Source of the DNA: JBIOHJ01 sp044448905
GTDB taxonomy: Bacteria; Bacteroidota; Bacteroidia; AKYH767-A; OLB10
Reading direction: 5' to 3'
Assembly (NCBI GenBank): GCA_044448905.1
Contig: JBIOHJ010000003.1
Span: 1 to 50,874, forward strand
Length of the DNA stretch: 50,874 nucleotides
Shown here: positions 1 to 8,287 of the stretch, piece by piece
Numbering within the stretch: the stretch's first letter is position 1
How the letters are laid out: each line of letters begins with the position of its first letter
Notes under the pieces: model-generated
Told to the model about the DNA's origin: nothing
Seen by the model: the letters and a program-made list of their open reading frames with translations, nothing else
The model's database searches: none
Translations under genes and position numbers: made by a program

Positions 1-834
1 ACCCGCAACCGAATCAACCGGAAGATGCAGCTGCACACTCATTTGTTTTGCTTTTTCAATAATTGTTTTTGCTAAAACCAATTTATCTTCTTCGCACAAT
101 GACGAGCCAATGCTGCCGCCCATTGCCTTAAAAAATGTATACGCCATTCCTCCGCCAATAATAAGGTGGTCAACTTTTTTCATCAGCTGTTCAATAATTA
201 AAATTTTATCCGACACTTTCGCTCCGCCCATAATGGCGGTAAAAGGCTTTTCGGCATGCTGCATTATTTTCTCCGCGTTTTTTATTTCATCAGCCATCAC
301 ATATCCAAACATTTTTGCATTGGGGAAAAATTTTGCAATCACAGCCGTGCTTGCATGAGCGCGGTGCGCAGTACCGAATGCGTCATTCACATATACATCA
401 CCATGTTTCGATAATTTTTCTGCAAATGTTTCATCCCCTTTTTCTTCTCCTTTATAAAAGCGAAGATTTTCCAGCAACAAAACTTCACCTGGCTTCAGCG
501 AAGATGAAATTTGAAACGCTTTATCGCTGATGCAATCATCAGCAAACTTTAACTCAACATTCAAAAGCTTTGAAATTTTTTTAACCGCATGCTTCAGCGA
601 ATGTTTTTCATAATCCACCGAACCATCTTCCTTTAATTTCTTCAACGGTCTTCCAAGATGGCTCATCAGCACAACGCTTCCTCCATCTTTTAAAATTTTA
701 TTTATAGTAGGAACGGCAGCCCTTATGCGTGTATCATCCGTTACCGCAAAAGTTTTTTTATCCAGCGGAACATTAAAATCAACTCTCACCAATGCCCGTT
801 TGCCCGAAAAATTAAAATCATCAACTGTTTTCAT
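1..834 (-). CDS. pgk: Phosphoglycerate kinase, partial (C-terminus beyond the left edge)
   Basis: Cytoplasmic glycolytic enzyme that transfers phosphate from 1,3-bisphosphoglycerate to ADP. The frame is open from an ATG at 834 down to base 1 (278 codons). The family is about 395 residues, so roughly the last 115 residues, including most of the nucleotide-binding domain, lie outside the window. Visible signatures are RVDFNVPL at residues 17-24, SHLGRP near 60, the VNDAFGTAHRAHAST region and GGAKVSDK, all in the expected order. The gene is divergent from holB. A TATATTTGC box lies 25 bp upstream of the ATG. Identification is certain; only the truncation by the window edge is unusual. Confidence 0.97.
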   Translation of the reverse strand, partial: MKTVDDFNFSGKRALVRVDFNVPLDKKTFAVTDDTRIRAAVPTINKILKDGGSVVLMSHLGRPLKKLKEDGSVDYEKHSLKHAVKKISKLLNVELKFADDCISDKAFQISSSLKPGEVLLLENLRFYKGEEKGDETFAEKLSKHGDVYVNDAFGTAHRAHASTAVIAKFFPNAKMFGYVMADEIKNAEKIMQHAEKPFTAIMGGAKVSDKILIIEQLMKKVDHLIIGGGMAYTFFKAMGGSIGSSLCEEDKLVLAKTIIEKAKQMSVQLHLPVDSVAG

Positions 835-859
835 ATTGGAATCAATTATTATATAGCAG

Positions 860-867
860 CAAATATA
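860..867 (-). promoter_or_regulatory. Putative -7 box of pgk (TATATTTG)
   Basis: Exact match to the Bacteroidota -7 element TAnnTTTG, followed by C and located 25 bp upstream of the pgk ATG. No TTG is seen at the usual 19-21 bp spacing; the nearest TTTG is 25 bp away. Confidence 0.4.
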
Positions 868-893
868 AAAGTTCATAGCGCCTCATTGGTAAC

Positions 894-921
894 AAACTTT
901 AAACTTTAAACCTTAAACCTT
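894..921. repeat. Heptanucleotide tandem array, 4 x AAACYTT
   Basis: Four contiguous 7-nt units, AAACTTT twice then AAACCTT twice, lie between the divergent pgk and holB genes, just upstream of holB's putative -7 box. This is one of several unrelated 7- or 8-nt arrays in the window. Confidence 0.75.
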
Positions 922-924
922 TTC

Positions 925-932
925 TATTTTTG
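925..932 (+). promoter_or_regulatory. Putative -7 box of holB (TATTTTTG)
   Basis: Exact TAnnTTTG match followed by C, ending 4 bp before the holB ATG. If functional the transcript would be nearly leaderless. No clear -33 TTG was found. Confidence 0.35.
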
Positions 933-936
933 CTCC

Positions 937-2082
937 ATGTTATTTTCCTCCATCATTGGTCAGCAAACGGTTAAGCAGCGCTTAATACAGGCAGTGCAGG
1001 ATAACCGCATTGCGCATGCTCAATTATTTTTTGGTGCCGAAGGGAGTGGAAGCCTTGCGTTGGCAATTGCTTTTGCTCAATATCTTTCGTGTGAAGACAG
1101 GAATGAAAATGACAGTTGCGGAAAATGTTCCTCCTGCGTCAAATACAACAAGCTCATCCATCCCGACCTTCACTTCTCATATCCGACTGCCCCGGTTAAA
1201 GACCGAAAAGCAAAGAGCGCTGAGTATGCAGGCGAATGGCGCGAAGCGGTGCTGGAAAACCCTTACCTGAGCTTACAGGATTGGTATGAGTTTATTGGTA
1301 TTGAGAACAAGCAGGGGTATATGTCGGTTGAAGAGAGCGGTGAAATTATCCGCCACCTGACTCTCAAATCGTACGAATCTAAATACAGGGTGATGATTAT
1401 ATGGATGGCAGAAAAGATGAGAACGGATGCATCCAACAAATTGCTCAAGATAATTGAAGAACCTCCCGACAATACAATTTTTATCCTGGTCACCGAAAAT
1501 TACGAACAGATTATCCAAACCATATTATCGCGCACACAGCTTGTTAAGGTGAACCGTGTTTCAGATAAAGAGTTAAGCGATGCGATAAAAGAAAAATTCA
1601 GCCTAAGCAATCAGGAAGCGCAGCGTATTGTTCATCTTGCTGATGGAAATTACAATGCTGCACAATCTCTTGCTAAGCAGGAATCGGGCAGCATCGAAAT
1701 AGAGAAAGAATTTATTGACTGGATGCGCATGTGCGTTCTGCTGAACAAACCCGATAAGCAAAGAGAATATTTTAAAATGCTCAATGATTGGATTGATGTG
1801 ATGGCAAAGGCGGGAAGAGAACGGCAGAAAAACTTTCTTCATTACGGGTTGGAAATTGCACGCGAATGCCTGATGACAAATTATGCAGATGCGTCATTGG
1901 TTCGCATAAACGATGAAGTCATTCCAACCTTCAGCCGTTTTGTAAAATTTATAAACTATCAGAACGCTGATTTATTTACCGAAGAGCTCAACAAAGCCAG
2001 CTTTCATATTGAACGCAATGCCAACCCACGCATTTTATTCTTAGATTTGTCGTTTAAAATGAACAGGATTTTGCAGGGCTGA
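937..2082 (+). CDS. holB: DNA polymerase III clamp-loader subunit delta'
   Basis: Subunit of the replicative clamp loader, a catalytically inactive AAA+ protein that helps load the beta clamp. The 381 residues begin with the IIGQQTVKQRL helix and the IAHAQLFFGAEGSG region. The Walker A site is degenerate (GAEGSGSL at 33-40, no GK[ST]), as expected for delta'. A zinc-finger cysteine set follows (C52, C61, C64, C67), then the NKLLKIIEEPP motif and a sensor-1-like LSRTQ. Chaperone tail residues follow to the end. It leads a holB-ricT-gldH run: the gap to ricT is 51 bp and contains a heptamer array. The holB-ricT adjacency is also known from Bacillus, which supports both calls. Confidence 0.93.
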   Translation: MLFSSIIGQQTVKQRLIQAVQDNRIAHAQLFFGAEGSGSLALAIAFAQYLSCEDRNENDSCGKCSSCVKYNKLIHPDLHFSYPTAPVKDRKAKSAEYAGEWREAVLENPYLSLQDWYEFIGIENKQGYMSVEESGEIIRHLTLKSYESKYRVMIIWMAEKMRTDASNKLLKIIEEPPDNTIFILVTENYEQIIQTILSRTQLVKVNRVSDKELSDAIKEKFSLSNQEAQRIVHLADGNYNAAQSLAKQESGSIEIEKEFIDWMRMCVLLNKPDKQREYFKMLNDWIDVMAKAGRERQKNFLHYGLEIARECLMTNYADASLVRINDEVIPTFSRFVKFINYQNADLFTEELNKASFHIERNANPRILFLDLSFKMNRILQG

Positions 2083-2096
2083 TTAATTTTTTTAAA

Positions 2097-2124
2097 ATCG
2101 TACATCGTACATCCCGAATCTTAC
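2097..2124. repeat. Heptanucleotide array, 4 units ATCGTAC-type
   Basis: ATCGTAC, ATCGTAC, ATCCCGA and ATCTTAC in continuous 7-nt register occupy most of the holB-ricT spacer. The first two units are identical and the last two degenerate. Confidence 0.65.
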
Positions 2125-2133
2125 AACAATAAT

Positions 2134-3258
2134 ATGAGTTGCACAAGCTGCGGAACCGGAAGCTGTAATAAATTAAATGTATTTGATTGGCTCTCGGATA
2201 TGGAATTGCCACCGGGTCAAAAGCCGTACAACATTGTTGAAGTGCGTTTTAAGGGAAGCCGCAAAGAATTTTTCCGGAATACCGAGTACCTCGAATTAAA
2301 AACAGGCGATATTATAGCTGTAGAGGCTTCACCCGGTCACGATATCGGAACGGTTTCTATGACCGGAGAACTGGTCAAATTACAATTGAAGAAAAAAGGG
2401 ATTACTGAAGCGTCAGAGGAAATAAAAAATGTTTACCGGATAGCCCGCTTTGCCGACCTCGAAAAATATGAAGTGGTAAAAGCGCTTGAAGTGAAAACCA
2501 TGTATCGCGCACGCGAATTTGCATCTTTCCTCCGATTGAAAATGAAATTAAGCGATGTGGAGTACCAGGGTGATGGCAAAAAAGCAACCTTTTTTTATAC
2601 TGCAGAAGAACGTGTTGATTTCAGGGAACTTATAAAAAAGCTTGCCGAGGAATTTAAAATACGCGTTGAAATGCGCCAGATTGGCTTACGGCAGGAGGCA
2701 GGACGTCTTGGCGGAATCGGTTCGTGCGGACGTGAGTTATGCTGTTCAACCTGGTTAACCGATTTTAAAACGGTTTCTACAAGCACAGCACGTTATCAGA
2801 ACCTTTCCTTAAACGCTGCAAAGCTGGCAGGGCAATGCGGAAAACTAAAATGCTGCCTTAATTATGAATTGGACAGTTATATGGATGCATTAAAAGACAT
2901 TCCGGATTCTGATATTAAGCTTGAAACCGCGAAAGGAACAGCCCTCCATCAGAAAACAGATATTTTCAAACGCATAATGTGGTATGCATATCTTAATCCC
3001 GAGGGGCATTCAATTAATTCCGATACCTGGATTGCATTGCCGGTTGATCGCGTAAAAGAAATTGTTGAGCTTAATAAAAAATCCATCAAGCCCGAAGAAT
3101 TAAAAACCGGAAATTTTGAAATTGAAGTTGCAGAACCTGATTATTCAGATGTAGTCGGGCAGGACAGCCTCACGCGTATGGACAGGCGAAAAAAGAAGAA
3201 AAAGAAAAAACACCATCGTCATCAGCAAAACAGGCAACCGGGTAAACCAGGTAATTAA
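2134..3258 (+). CDS. ricT: PSP1/RicT (YaaT) family iron-sulfur regulatory protein
   Basis: The PSP1 C-terminal conserved family includes Bacillus RicT/YaaT, which with RicA and RicF binds [4Fe-4S] clusters and affects RNA processing and phosphorelay activity. That role is not established in Bacteroidota. The 374-residue protein is cysteine-rich: C3, C6 and C11 at the N-terminus, then GSCGRELCC (C198, C203, C204) and GQCGKLKCC (C235, C240, C241), the hallmark pairs of the family. The C-terminus ends in a strongly basic Lys/Arg/His tail from about residue 351. It sits between holB and gldH with only 12 bp to gldH, so the three are probably co-transcribed. Family assignment is firm; function is by homology. 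Confidence 0.9.
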   Translation: MSCTSCGTGSCNKLNVFDWLSDMELPPGQKPYNIVEVRFKGSRKEFFRNTEYLELKTGDIIAVEASPGHDIGTVSMTGELVKLQLKKKGITEASEEIKNVYRIARFADLEKYEVVKALEVKTMYRAREFASFLRLKMKLSDVEYQGDGKKATFFYTAEERVDFRELIKKLAEEFKIRVEMRQIGLRQEAGRLGGIGSCGRELCCSTWLTDFKTVSTSTARYQNLSLNAAKLAGQCGKLKCCLNYELDSYMDALKDIPDSDIKLETAKGTALHQKTDIFKRIMWYAYLNPEGHSINSDTWIALPVDRVKEIVELNKKSIKPEELKTGNFEIEVAEPDYSDVVGQDSLTRMDRRKKKKKKKHHRHQQNRQPGKPGN

Positions 3259-3270
3259 GAACTACACCCA

Positions 3271-3768
3271 ATGTTCCGTATTAACACAATAACGGTAGCT
3301 TTTATATTTTTCTCGGGCATTTTAGTTTTGATTACCTCCTGCGACCCTTCGCGTGTGTTTGAAGAAAATAAAAAGCTTGATGACAATAATTGGGACAAGG
3401 ATAATGCACTTACTTTTTTAGTAAATATTGCCGATACCATTCATAATCACAATGTGTACATTAATGTGCGCAATGCGGGATTTTTTAATTTCAGCAACCT
3501 GTATCTTTTTATTAATACCCGTTTTCCGAATGGACAAATTGAACGGGATACACTGGAATGTATTCTTGCTTCACCCGATGGGCAATGGCTTGGCGATGGC
3601 TCAGGTGATATTTGGGACAACCGGATTTTGTTCAAAGAGAATGTTCGGTTTCCTATATCGGGGGAATACCGTTTTGAATTAATCCAGGCTATGCGCATTA
3701 ATCCCTTGCCGGGAATTATGGATGCCGGTATCCGTATTGAAAAGGCTGAAAAAAATCTGAAGAAATAA
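3271..3768 (+). CDS. gldH: Gliding motility lipoprotein GldH
   Basis: A lipoprotein required for gliding and linked to type IX secretion in Flavobacterium. The 165 residues start with a signal sequence ending in a lipobox (LITSC, C24), followed by an aspartate-rich stretch and the family pattern DNALTFLVNIADT, then YINVRN and the FPNGQIERDTLE region. Length matches GldH. It is the third gene after holB and ricT, a neighbourhood commonly seen for gldH in this phylum. The usual downstream mrcA (penicillin-binding protein) is absent; instead a hairpin repeat and a convergent gene follow. Its presence agrees with the T9SS cargo proteins elsewhere in the window. Confidence 0.9.
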   Translation: MFRINTITVAFIFFSGILVLITSCDPSRVFEENKKLDDNNWDKDNALTFLVNIADTIHNHNVYINVRNAGFFNFSNLYLFINTRFPNGQIERDTLECILASPDGQWLGDGSGDIWDNRILFKENVRFPISGEYRFELIQAMRINPLPGIMDAGIRIEKAEKNLKK

Positions 3769-3776
3769 TAAAAGAT

Positions 3777-3830
3777 AGCCACAGATTCACAGATTATTTT
3801 TTTTAGATTTTAATCTGTGAATCTGTGGCT
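3777..3830. repeat. Perfect 20-bp inverted repeat (CACAGATT hairpin), probable bidirectional terminator
   Basis: Arms at 3777-3796 and 3811-3830 are perfect reverse complements around a 14-nt T-rich loop. The arms contain CACAGATT twice, an 8-nt direct repeat. The right arm abuts the stop codon of the convergent gene at 3830. T-rich sequence flanks both sides. Related hairpins occur at 34547-34594 and, more distantly, at 23645-23701. Confidence 0.8.
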
Positions 3831-4459
3831 TAGATTATTTTTCTCAATTCAGCATAACATCCTCTCAGAAAATAAATAAACCAGCTTACAATTCCGAAGA
3901 GCTTTACAGCATCTTCCAAAAACGAATCTTCGGGTATGGGCATAGGCAGTAAATCAACAACCGTTGAGATTCCGATAAGCGCGAACGCAAGAGCAAGAAG
4001 CAGGTATTCTGTTTTTAAAATTGTTGAACGGAAAACAAATAAGTAGAGAAGTAAAATATTTCCATAAATAACATATACCCCTTTTTCTGGAATGCCAATG
4101 TAATCGGGAAGGGCGCTTTCATGTAACAGGAATAAATCATCCAGCATCAGAAGTGAAGTTACAAGCCCCGAATAAAAAAGAAATGCCCGAATTGTCCCCG
4201 TTGCATTTGCCTTTGGAATTATTCCCCTGGTAAAAAAACAAATTGCTGCACTTGCACACCACAACAGAATTCCAATGTTCGAAAAAAAGCCGGTGTAAAA
4301 AGGCGCATCCATAATTGCAGTGGGGTCCTGTGTAAAATGATCAAGCTCCACATCATATTCTGTTCCCAACAATAGCACTCCCGAAAGTAATGCAGTAGTG
4401 GCTGAAAAAACAATGATAAGTATTGGAGAGATATTTTTTAACTGTTCCTTTAATGTCAT
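3830..4459 (-). CDS. Multi-pass membrane protein of unknown function
   Basis: I do not recognise a family. From the ATG at 4459 the protein has 209 residues, with about six hydrophobic segments: an N-terminal ISPILIIVFSATTALLSGVLL helix, then helices around residues 55-75, 90-110, 125-145, 150-170 and 180-200. A conserved-looking acidic pair lies in LMLDDLFLLHESALPDY between helices 3 and 4. The frame is open further upstream to 4612, but a TTG-N19-TACTTTCG promoter at 4492-4521 lies inside that extension, so I start at 4459. It converges on gldH across a long hairpin. LDDLFLLHE-type motifs suggest a small integral membrane enzyme or sensor, but no function can be assigned. Confidence 0.7.
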   Translation of the reverse strand: MTLKEQLKNISPILIIVFSATTALLSGVLLLGTEYDVELDHFTQDPTAIMDAPFYTGFFSNIGILLWCASAAICFFTRGIIPKANATGTIRAFLFYSGLVTSLLMLDDLFLLHESALPDYIGIPEKGVYVIYGNILLLYLFVFRSTILKTEYLLLALAFALIGISTVVDLLPMPIPEDSFLEDAVKLFGIVSWFIYFLRGCYAELRKII

Positions 4460-4491
4460 TTTATGATGGCCGAAGTTTAAATATAATGAGG

Positions 4492-4521
4492 CGAAAGTAA
4501 CAGGTAATTTATTTACTACAA
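4492..4521 (-). promoter_or_regulatory. Promoter of the membrane protein gene at 3830-4459
   Basis: On the minus strand, TTG (4519-4521) and TACTTTCG (4492-4499) are separated by 19 bp, matching the Bacteroidota -33/-7 arrangement with a C in the -7 box. It lies 32 bp upstream of the chosen ATG and decides that start. Confidence 0.5.
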
Positions 4522-4648
4522 CAAATGTTGATAAAATGGTTTCAATAAAGCAATTTGTTAATAATCCTATTTGCATGGATTTCTTACAAAATCGTCTGAA
4601 CTCATATTGCAACTACTCTTTACGGAAAAGCGTAATAGGTAAGACTTT

Positions 4649-5779
4649 ATGATGAAGAAAATTTACACCGAACAATCTGATTTTTTAATATCCGATGCAA
4701 CCCGCAAGGAAATAGACTATAAGCTGAAGGAAGAAAAACTTATCTATAAGATTAAAGAAGAGCTGTACTGCCAAAACGGGTACCGTATTTTCTTTGATCA
4801 TTATGAAGAAGAATCCACGCATGTATTTATTGAAGAATATGCAAAGCGCAAAGCCTATTATATTTTAAACGGGCAGCGGATTTTGAGTGAAGAGGAAAGA
4901 GGGCAACTTTATTTCAACAATCTTGCAGGGTATTTTATCTGGCAGATTCAGCAAAAAAAACTATTCGACCTGCAGTGCTTATGGAGAGCCGGCAAAACTG
5001 AGCTGAAGAAAATTTCGGTAACCAAAGATTTTCTGCTCCTCGAAACACAAATAAAAGACTGCAAACTTGTAGATGAAATCACTGAAGCCGATTTGGAATT
5101 ATTTACAGAGTATATTTTATCGGGCGATTATTCCGAAATCAATCATGCCGGCAGCTGGCAGAATTTCGAACGGATAAAAGCCGGTGATAAGATGCTGTTT
5201 TCGACCATTCCCTCATGGTATGAGTTTTATGATAAGGCAAACGGAACAAACGGTTTGCTTTCATTGCCCGATGAAAAGGGAGAGAAGGAAAAATTTTATC
5301 TCGGTTTGTTAAAGCAAAACCAGGCAAATCATGATGAGAAAAAAGAAACGGAAGAACAGCCGTCATTAAAATTCAATTACAAGACGCTCGATTTTTTCAT
5401 AAACACTTTTGAAGATAAACAACTGTTAAAATATTTTTACGCTGCCGAAAAAAATCATCCCGAGTTGAATGCAAATGATGAACTGAACGAAGCGCTTTAT
5501 CTGTTACAATTGTCGGAAAAAATAATTCCTGTGCAAAAAAATAAAAACTGGAAAGAAGCAGTGATTAATGCAGCGCTTCAATTTAAGAAAAAGAAAATAG
5601 CCGAAGCATTGATACAGGTTTTTGATGAATACAAAATGCGCCTGAAAGCCGGCATTCCTTTTCAAACCGAAACCGATTTGCTGCGCCAGCAAATTGCAAA
5701 GGCGAAAGCGGATAGGTATAAGGAGCAGATTTTAAAAGCCCGCAAGTTGAACGGTGAATCGGCCGATTTTAATTTTTAA
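4649..5779 (+). CDS. Cytoplasmic protein of unknown function
   Basis: A 376-residue protein with no signal peptide, no membrane segment and no motif that I recognise. It starts with MM at 4649; the second ATG at 4652 is equally possible. The composition is highly charged, with many Glu/Lys and aromatic residues, and mostly helical by eye. A Lys/Glu-rich region at about residues 210-235 probably links two domains, and a second Lys-rich run (FKKKKIAEA) lies near residue 310. The last 50 residues look like a coiled helix (LRQQIAKAKADRYKEQILKARK). It stands alone, divergent from the membrane protein and convergent with a TonB receptor. Codon use looks like the surrounding genes. Likely a lineage-specific Bacteroidota protein. 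Confidence 0.75.
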   Translation: MMKKIYTEQSDFLISDATRKEIDYKLKEEKLIYKIKEELYCQNGYRIFFDHYEEESTHVFIEEYAKRKAYYILNGQRILSEEERGQLYFNNLAGYFIWQIQQKKLFDLQCLWRAGKTELKKISVTKDFLLLETQIKDCKLVDEITEADLELFTEYILSGDYSEINHAGSWQNFERIKAGDKMLFSTIPSWYEFYDKANGTNGLLSLPDEKGEKEKFYLGLLKQNQANHDEKKETEEQPSLKFNYKTLDFFINTFEDKQLLKYFYAAEKNHPELNANDELNEALYLLQLSEKIIPVQKNKNWKEAVINAALQFKKKKIAEALIQVFDEYKMRLKAGIPFQTETDLLRQQIAKAKADRYKEQILKARKLNGESADFNF

Positions 5780-5947
5780 CGGTTACTTCTTGTTTATTTT
5801 TTGCGATTTTCTTTTTGCTTACTTGTCTACGCAAACCAGTAAGTTGTTAACACTAACCAGCCACTCGTTGCCCTTAACGAGAAAGCAGGTGTAAATCCCG
5901 TACCAATGGTTAAACTATTGCTTATAAAATAATTATGCTAATGTTTT
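5780..5947. other. Intergenic spacer with two small inverted repeats
   Basis: A 168-bp convergent spacer. CTTACT and AGTAAG bracket about 14 nt near 5820-5845, and CTCGTT (5864-5869) pairs with AACGAG (5876-5881) across six bases. The downstream part (GGTGTAAATCCC) is richer in GC than typical spacers here. No coding frame, tRNA or known RNA motif was recognised. It may be a terminator region or a small RNA. Confidence 0.35.
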
Positions 5948-8209
5948 TCAAAACTTCGCCCTCGCTTGTACCACAAAACTTCGCTGTTGCTGTAAATCGG
6001 CAGGGCGACCCATATATTCGTGGTTAGCTACATTTTTTACGATAAAGCCAATATCATAATGCTTTAAAAATGTATAAAAAATACGTGTATCAAAAGCCCA
6101 GTCGCCATCTGGGTGTGTTTCGCGATAATGTTTTACACCGTCAATTGCATAATTAAAAACATTATCAATATTTTCCATAAAGCTGTTGTACCGTACACTG
6201 GTACCAAAAATAACATGATTAAAAAAAGTAACTTCAATATCGCCTTTAAATTGCTGGCGGTAACGGTATTTTAAAACGTTAGTGGTATCGCTGTTTAGTT
6301 GTTTATTGATTTTATCAAAATCGCGATAAGTAGGATAAATGGAAGTATGCCCGGCTAAAATAGTAACGGGAAATTTCCACAAAGTTCCTTTTCCTGTTAA
6401 CGTAAAATCAAATCCCTGTATGCGGGTATTTCCAATATTTAATGAAGCAAACCCAATTCCGATTGCAGGCGGTACCCCGTACACACCAAAAGTAAATTCC
6501 ATCATATCCTCATACTCCTGCCAGAATCCGGCAATGTCAAGCGAGGCATTCCATTCGCTTATTTTAAAACCCTGGTTAATGCCAAATTCAGCAGTCCATC
6601 CTTTTTCGGGTTGCAGAGTATCGTTGGAAAAAATATTAATATCACCAACATTGGTTGTTATAAATTTTTCGGCAATAGAAGGAAAACGGTAACCCTCACC
6701 GTAAGAAGTGCGGAGATGAGTATTCTCAAATAAAGCATAATTAATTCCCGAACGGAAAACCGGGATGAATTGGGTTTTCACAGTATCAATGCGGTTTTGT
6801 TCCCAGCGAGCACCGAATGAAAAAATCCATTTGTTAAATTTATTATCAATTTGTGTATAGAAAGCAATGTTGTTGGCAAAATGATCGCCATATAATTCGC
6901 TCTTAACATCCGAATACATATCGGAAGTTCCAAAAGTCCAGGTCAGGTTTTCGCTGAATCTTTTCTGAAAAAGGTATTCACCATAATAAAGCGTTCCAAA
7001 GGATTGCTGGTTGGTATTATTATTATTATCGGTTTTAAAATAACGGGTTCGTATTTTATGAGTTTCGCCATTTTTATTTGCGTAGGTGATAAAAGGATCC
7101 ACATTAAATCGCACAGTGGTGTATTCGCTGAGCGTAGTAGTTGCAGTATCTAATCCGCCTTGCGGAATTAATGCACCTGTACTATCATCCTCCCATATAA
7201 AAAACAGCACCCCGTTAGTATGCATGTAATTAGCATTAACACCTGCCGATAATCCTTCGAGGTTTTTGTCAAAACTGTAACGTGTATTTGCGTTAACCCT
7301 GAAATGCTCTTCGTGTTCCCCCTGCTTGTAGCCCTCGTCTTTAAAATAATTTCCGGCTGCCACCAAATCAAACCTGCCGAATTTCTGGCTATGGCTTGCA
7401 CTCATTCCCTGTGTCATTTGCACGGTATCCCCACTCCAATCATACAATTCATTTTCGGGCGAATCGTAAACACCACCAAACAAAGTAATCTTTGTTTCGG
7501 GTTTTGATTTCGGGTAAGCTGTACGTATGTTAATGACTCCATTCATGGCCGATGAACCAAATAAAGCAGAAGATGCACCTTTCAGCACTTCAATTTGCTC
7601 GAGATTTTCGGTGGGAAGAAAACTCCATTTCACATCATTTGCATCGGCAGTAAGCATAGGCAAATCATCAACAAGCATTAAAACCCGGCTTCCGGCTCCA
7701 TAACTAAAACCGCTTCCTCCCCGGATATTCGCCTGCCCGTCAATAACGGTTACACCGGGTACTTGGTTAATGGCATCGTCCATCGAAGTGGTATTTGTGT
7801 TTTCTACAAATGAGGGAGAAAGCACAGTCATTGATACGGTAACCTCTTCTATTTTCTGTTCGAACTTTCCCGCACTAACTACCACGGTTCCCAATTCAGT
7901 TGATGATGGGATTAAATCAATATTAATAATTTTTGCTTCAGAAGGTTTTAATAAAATACTTCTTGTTGTGGTTTTATAGCCAATAAAACGAAATGCCAAG
8001 GCATGATCTCCCGATGTTGTATTAAGCATATATTTTCCCGAAGAGTCTGTTACCACTCCCGAAGTATCATCAACTATAACATTAACACCCGGCATTTTTT
8101 CTTTGGTTGTAGCATCGCGCACCAAGCCTATAATTACGCAATCCTGCGCTTGCATAACCAAACAATAAAAAACGAGTAAAAACAATAAAAAGAGTTTTTT
8201 GAAGTTCAT
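5948..8209 (-). CDS. TonB-dependent outer membrane receptor
   Basis: A 753-residue outer membrane active transporter. The signal peptide (MNFKKLFLLFLLVFYCLVMQA) is followed by a carboxypeptidase-regulatory-like beta-sandwich (about residues 22-105, GLVRDATTKEKMPGVNVIV). A plug domain comes next, with TTSMDDAINQVPGV, NIRGGSGFSYGAGSRV and VLKGASSALFGSSAMNGVINI, then a 22-strand barrel ending in the aromatic terminus VVQARAKF. There is no SusD partner next to it, so it is a stand-alone receptor; the substrate is unknown (siderophore, metal or cofactor). I chose the ATG at 8209 because it begins the signal peptide; an ATG at 8251 would add 14 residues that cover the promoter. A TTTG-N18-TATATTGC promoter lies just upstream. 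Confidence 0.93.
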   Translation of the reverse strand: MNFKKLFLLFLLVFYCLVMQAQDCVIIGLVRDATTKEKMPGVNVIVDDTSGVVTDSSGKYMLNTTSGDHALAFRFIGYKTTTRSILLKPSEAKIINIDLIPSSTELGTVVVSAGKFEQKIEEVTVSMTVLSPSFVENTNTTSMDDAINQVPGVTVIDGQANIRGGSGFSYGAGSRVLMLVDDLPMLTADANDVKWSFLPTENLEQIEVLKGASSALFGSSAMNGVINIRTAYPKSKPETKITLFGGVYDSPENELYDWSGDTVQMTQGMSASHSQKFGRFDLVAAGNYFKDEGYKQGEHEEHFRVNANTRYSFDKNLEGLSAGVNANYMHTNGVLFFIWEDDSTGALIPQGGLDTATTTLSEYTTVRFNVDPFITYANKNGETHKIRTRYFKTDNNNNTNQQSFGTLYYGEYLFQKRFSENLTWTFGTSDMYSDVKSELYGDHFANNIAFYTQIDNKFNKWIFSFGARWEQNRIDTVKTQFIPVFRSGINYALFENTHLRTSYGEGYRFPSIAEKFITTNVGDINIFSNDTLQPEKGWTAEFGINQGFKISEWNASLDIAGFWQEYEDMMEFTFGVYGVPPAIGIGFASLNIGNTRIQGFDFTLTGKGTLWKFPVTILAGHTSIYPTYRDFDKINKQLNSDTTNVLKYRYRQQFKGDIEVTFFNHVIFGTSVRYNSFMENIDNVFNYAIDGVKHYRETHPDGDWAFDTRIFYTFLKHYDIGFIVKNVANHEYMGRPADLQQQRSFVVQARAKF

Positions 8210-8231
8210 AGGTTTTTGGTTTATTTTGCCT

Positions 8232-8261
8232 GCAATATACAAACACATCACAAATTACAAA
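8232..8261 (-). promoter_or_regulatory. Promoter of the TonB receptor at 5948-8209
   Basis: Minus strand TTTG (8258-8261), 18 bp, then TATATTGC (8232-8239), a good fit to the Bacteroidota -33/-7 arrangement with one mismatch in the -7 box. The ATG is 22 bp downstream. Confidence 0.45.
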
Positions 8262-8287
8262 CTACTATTTTTTTGAAGAATAAACTT

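Noticed and set aside
1263..1493. Antisense open frames inside holB and many other genes
   Set aside because: They overlap well-supported genes on the other strand, lack homology signatures and look like shadows.
4460..4612. N-terminal extension of the membrane protein gene at 3830
   Set aside because: A TTG-N19-TACTTTCG promoter lies inside it, so translation should start at 4459.
5864..5925. tRNA-like fragment (GGTGTAAATCCC)
   Set aside because: No TTCRA T-loop, no cloverleaf arms and no anticodon stem; only two small inverted repeats.
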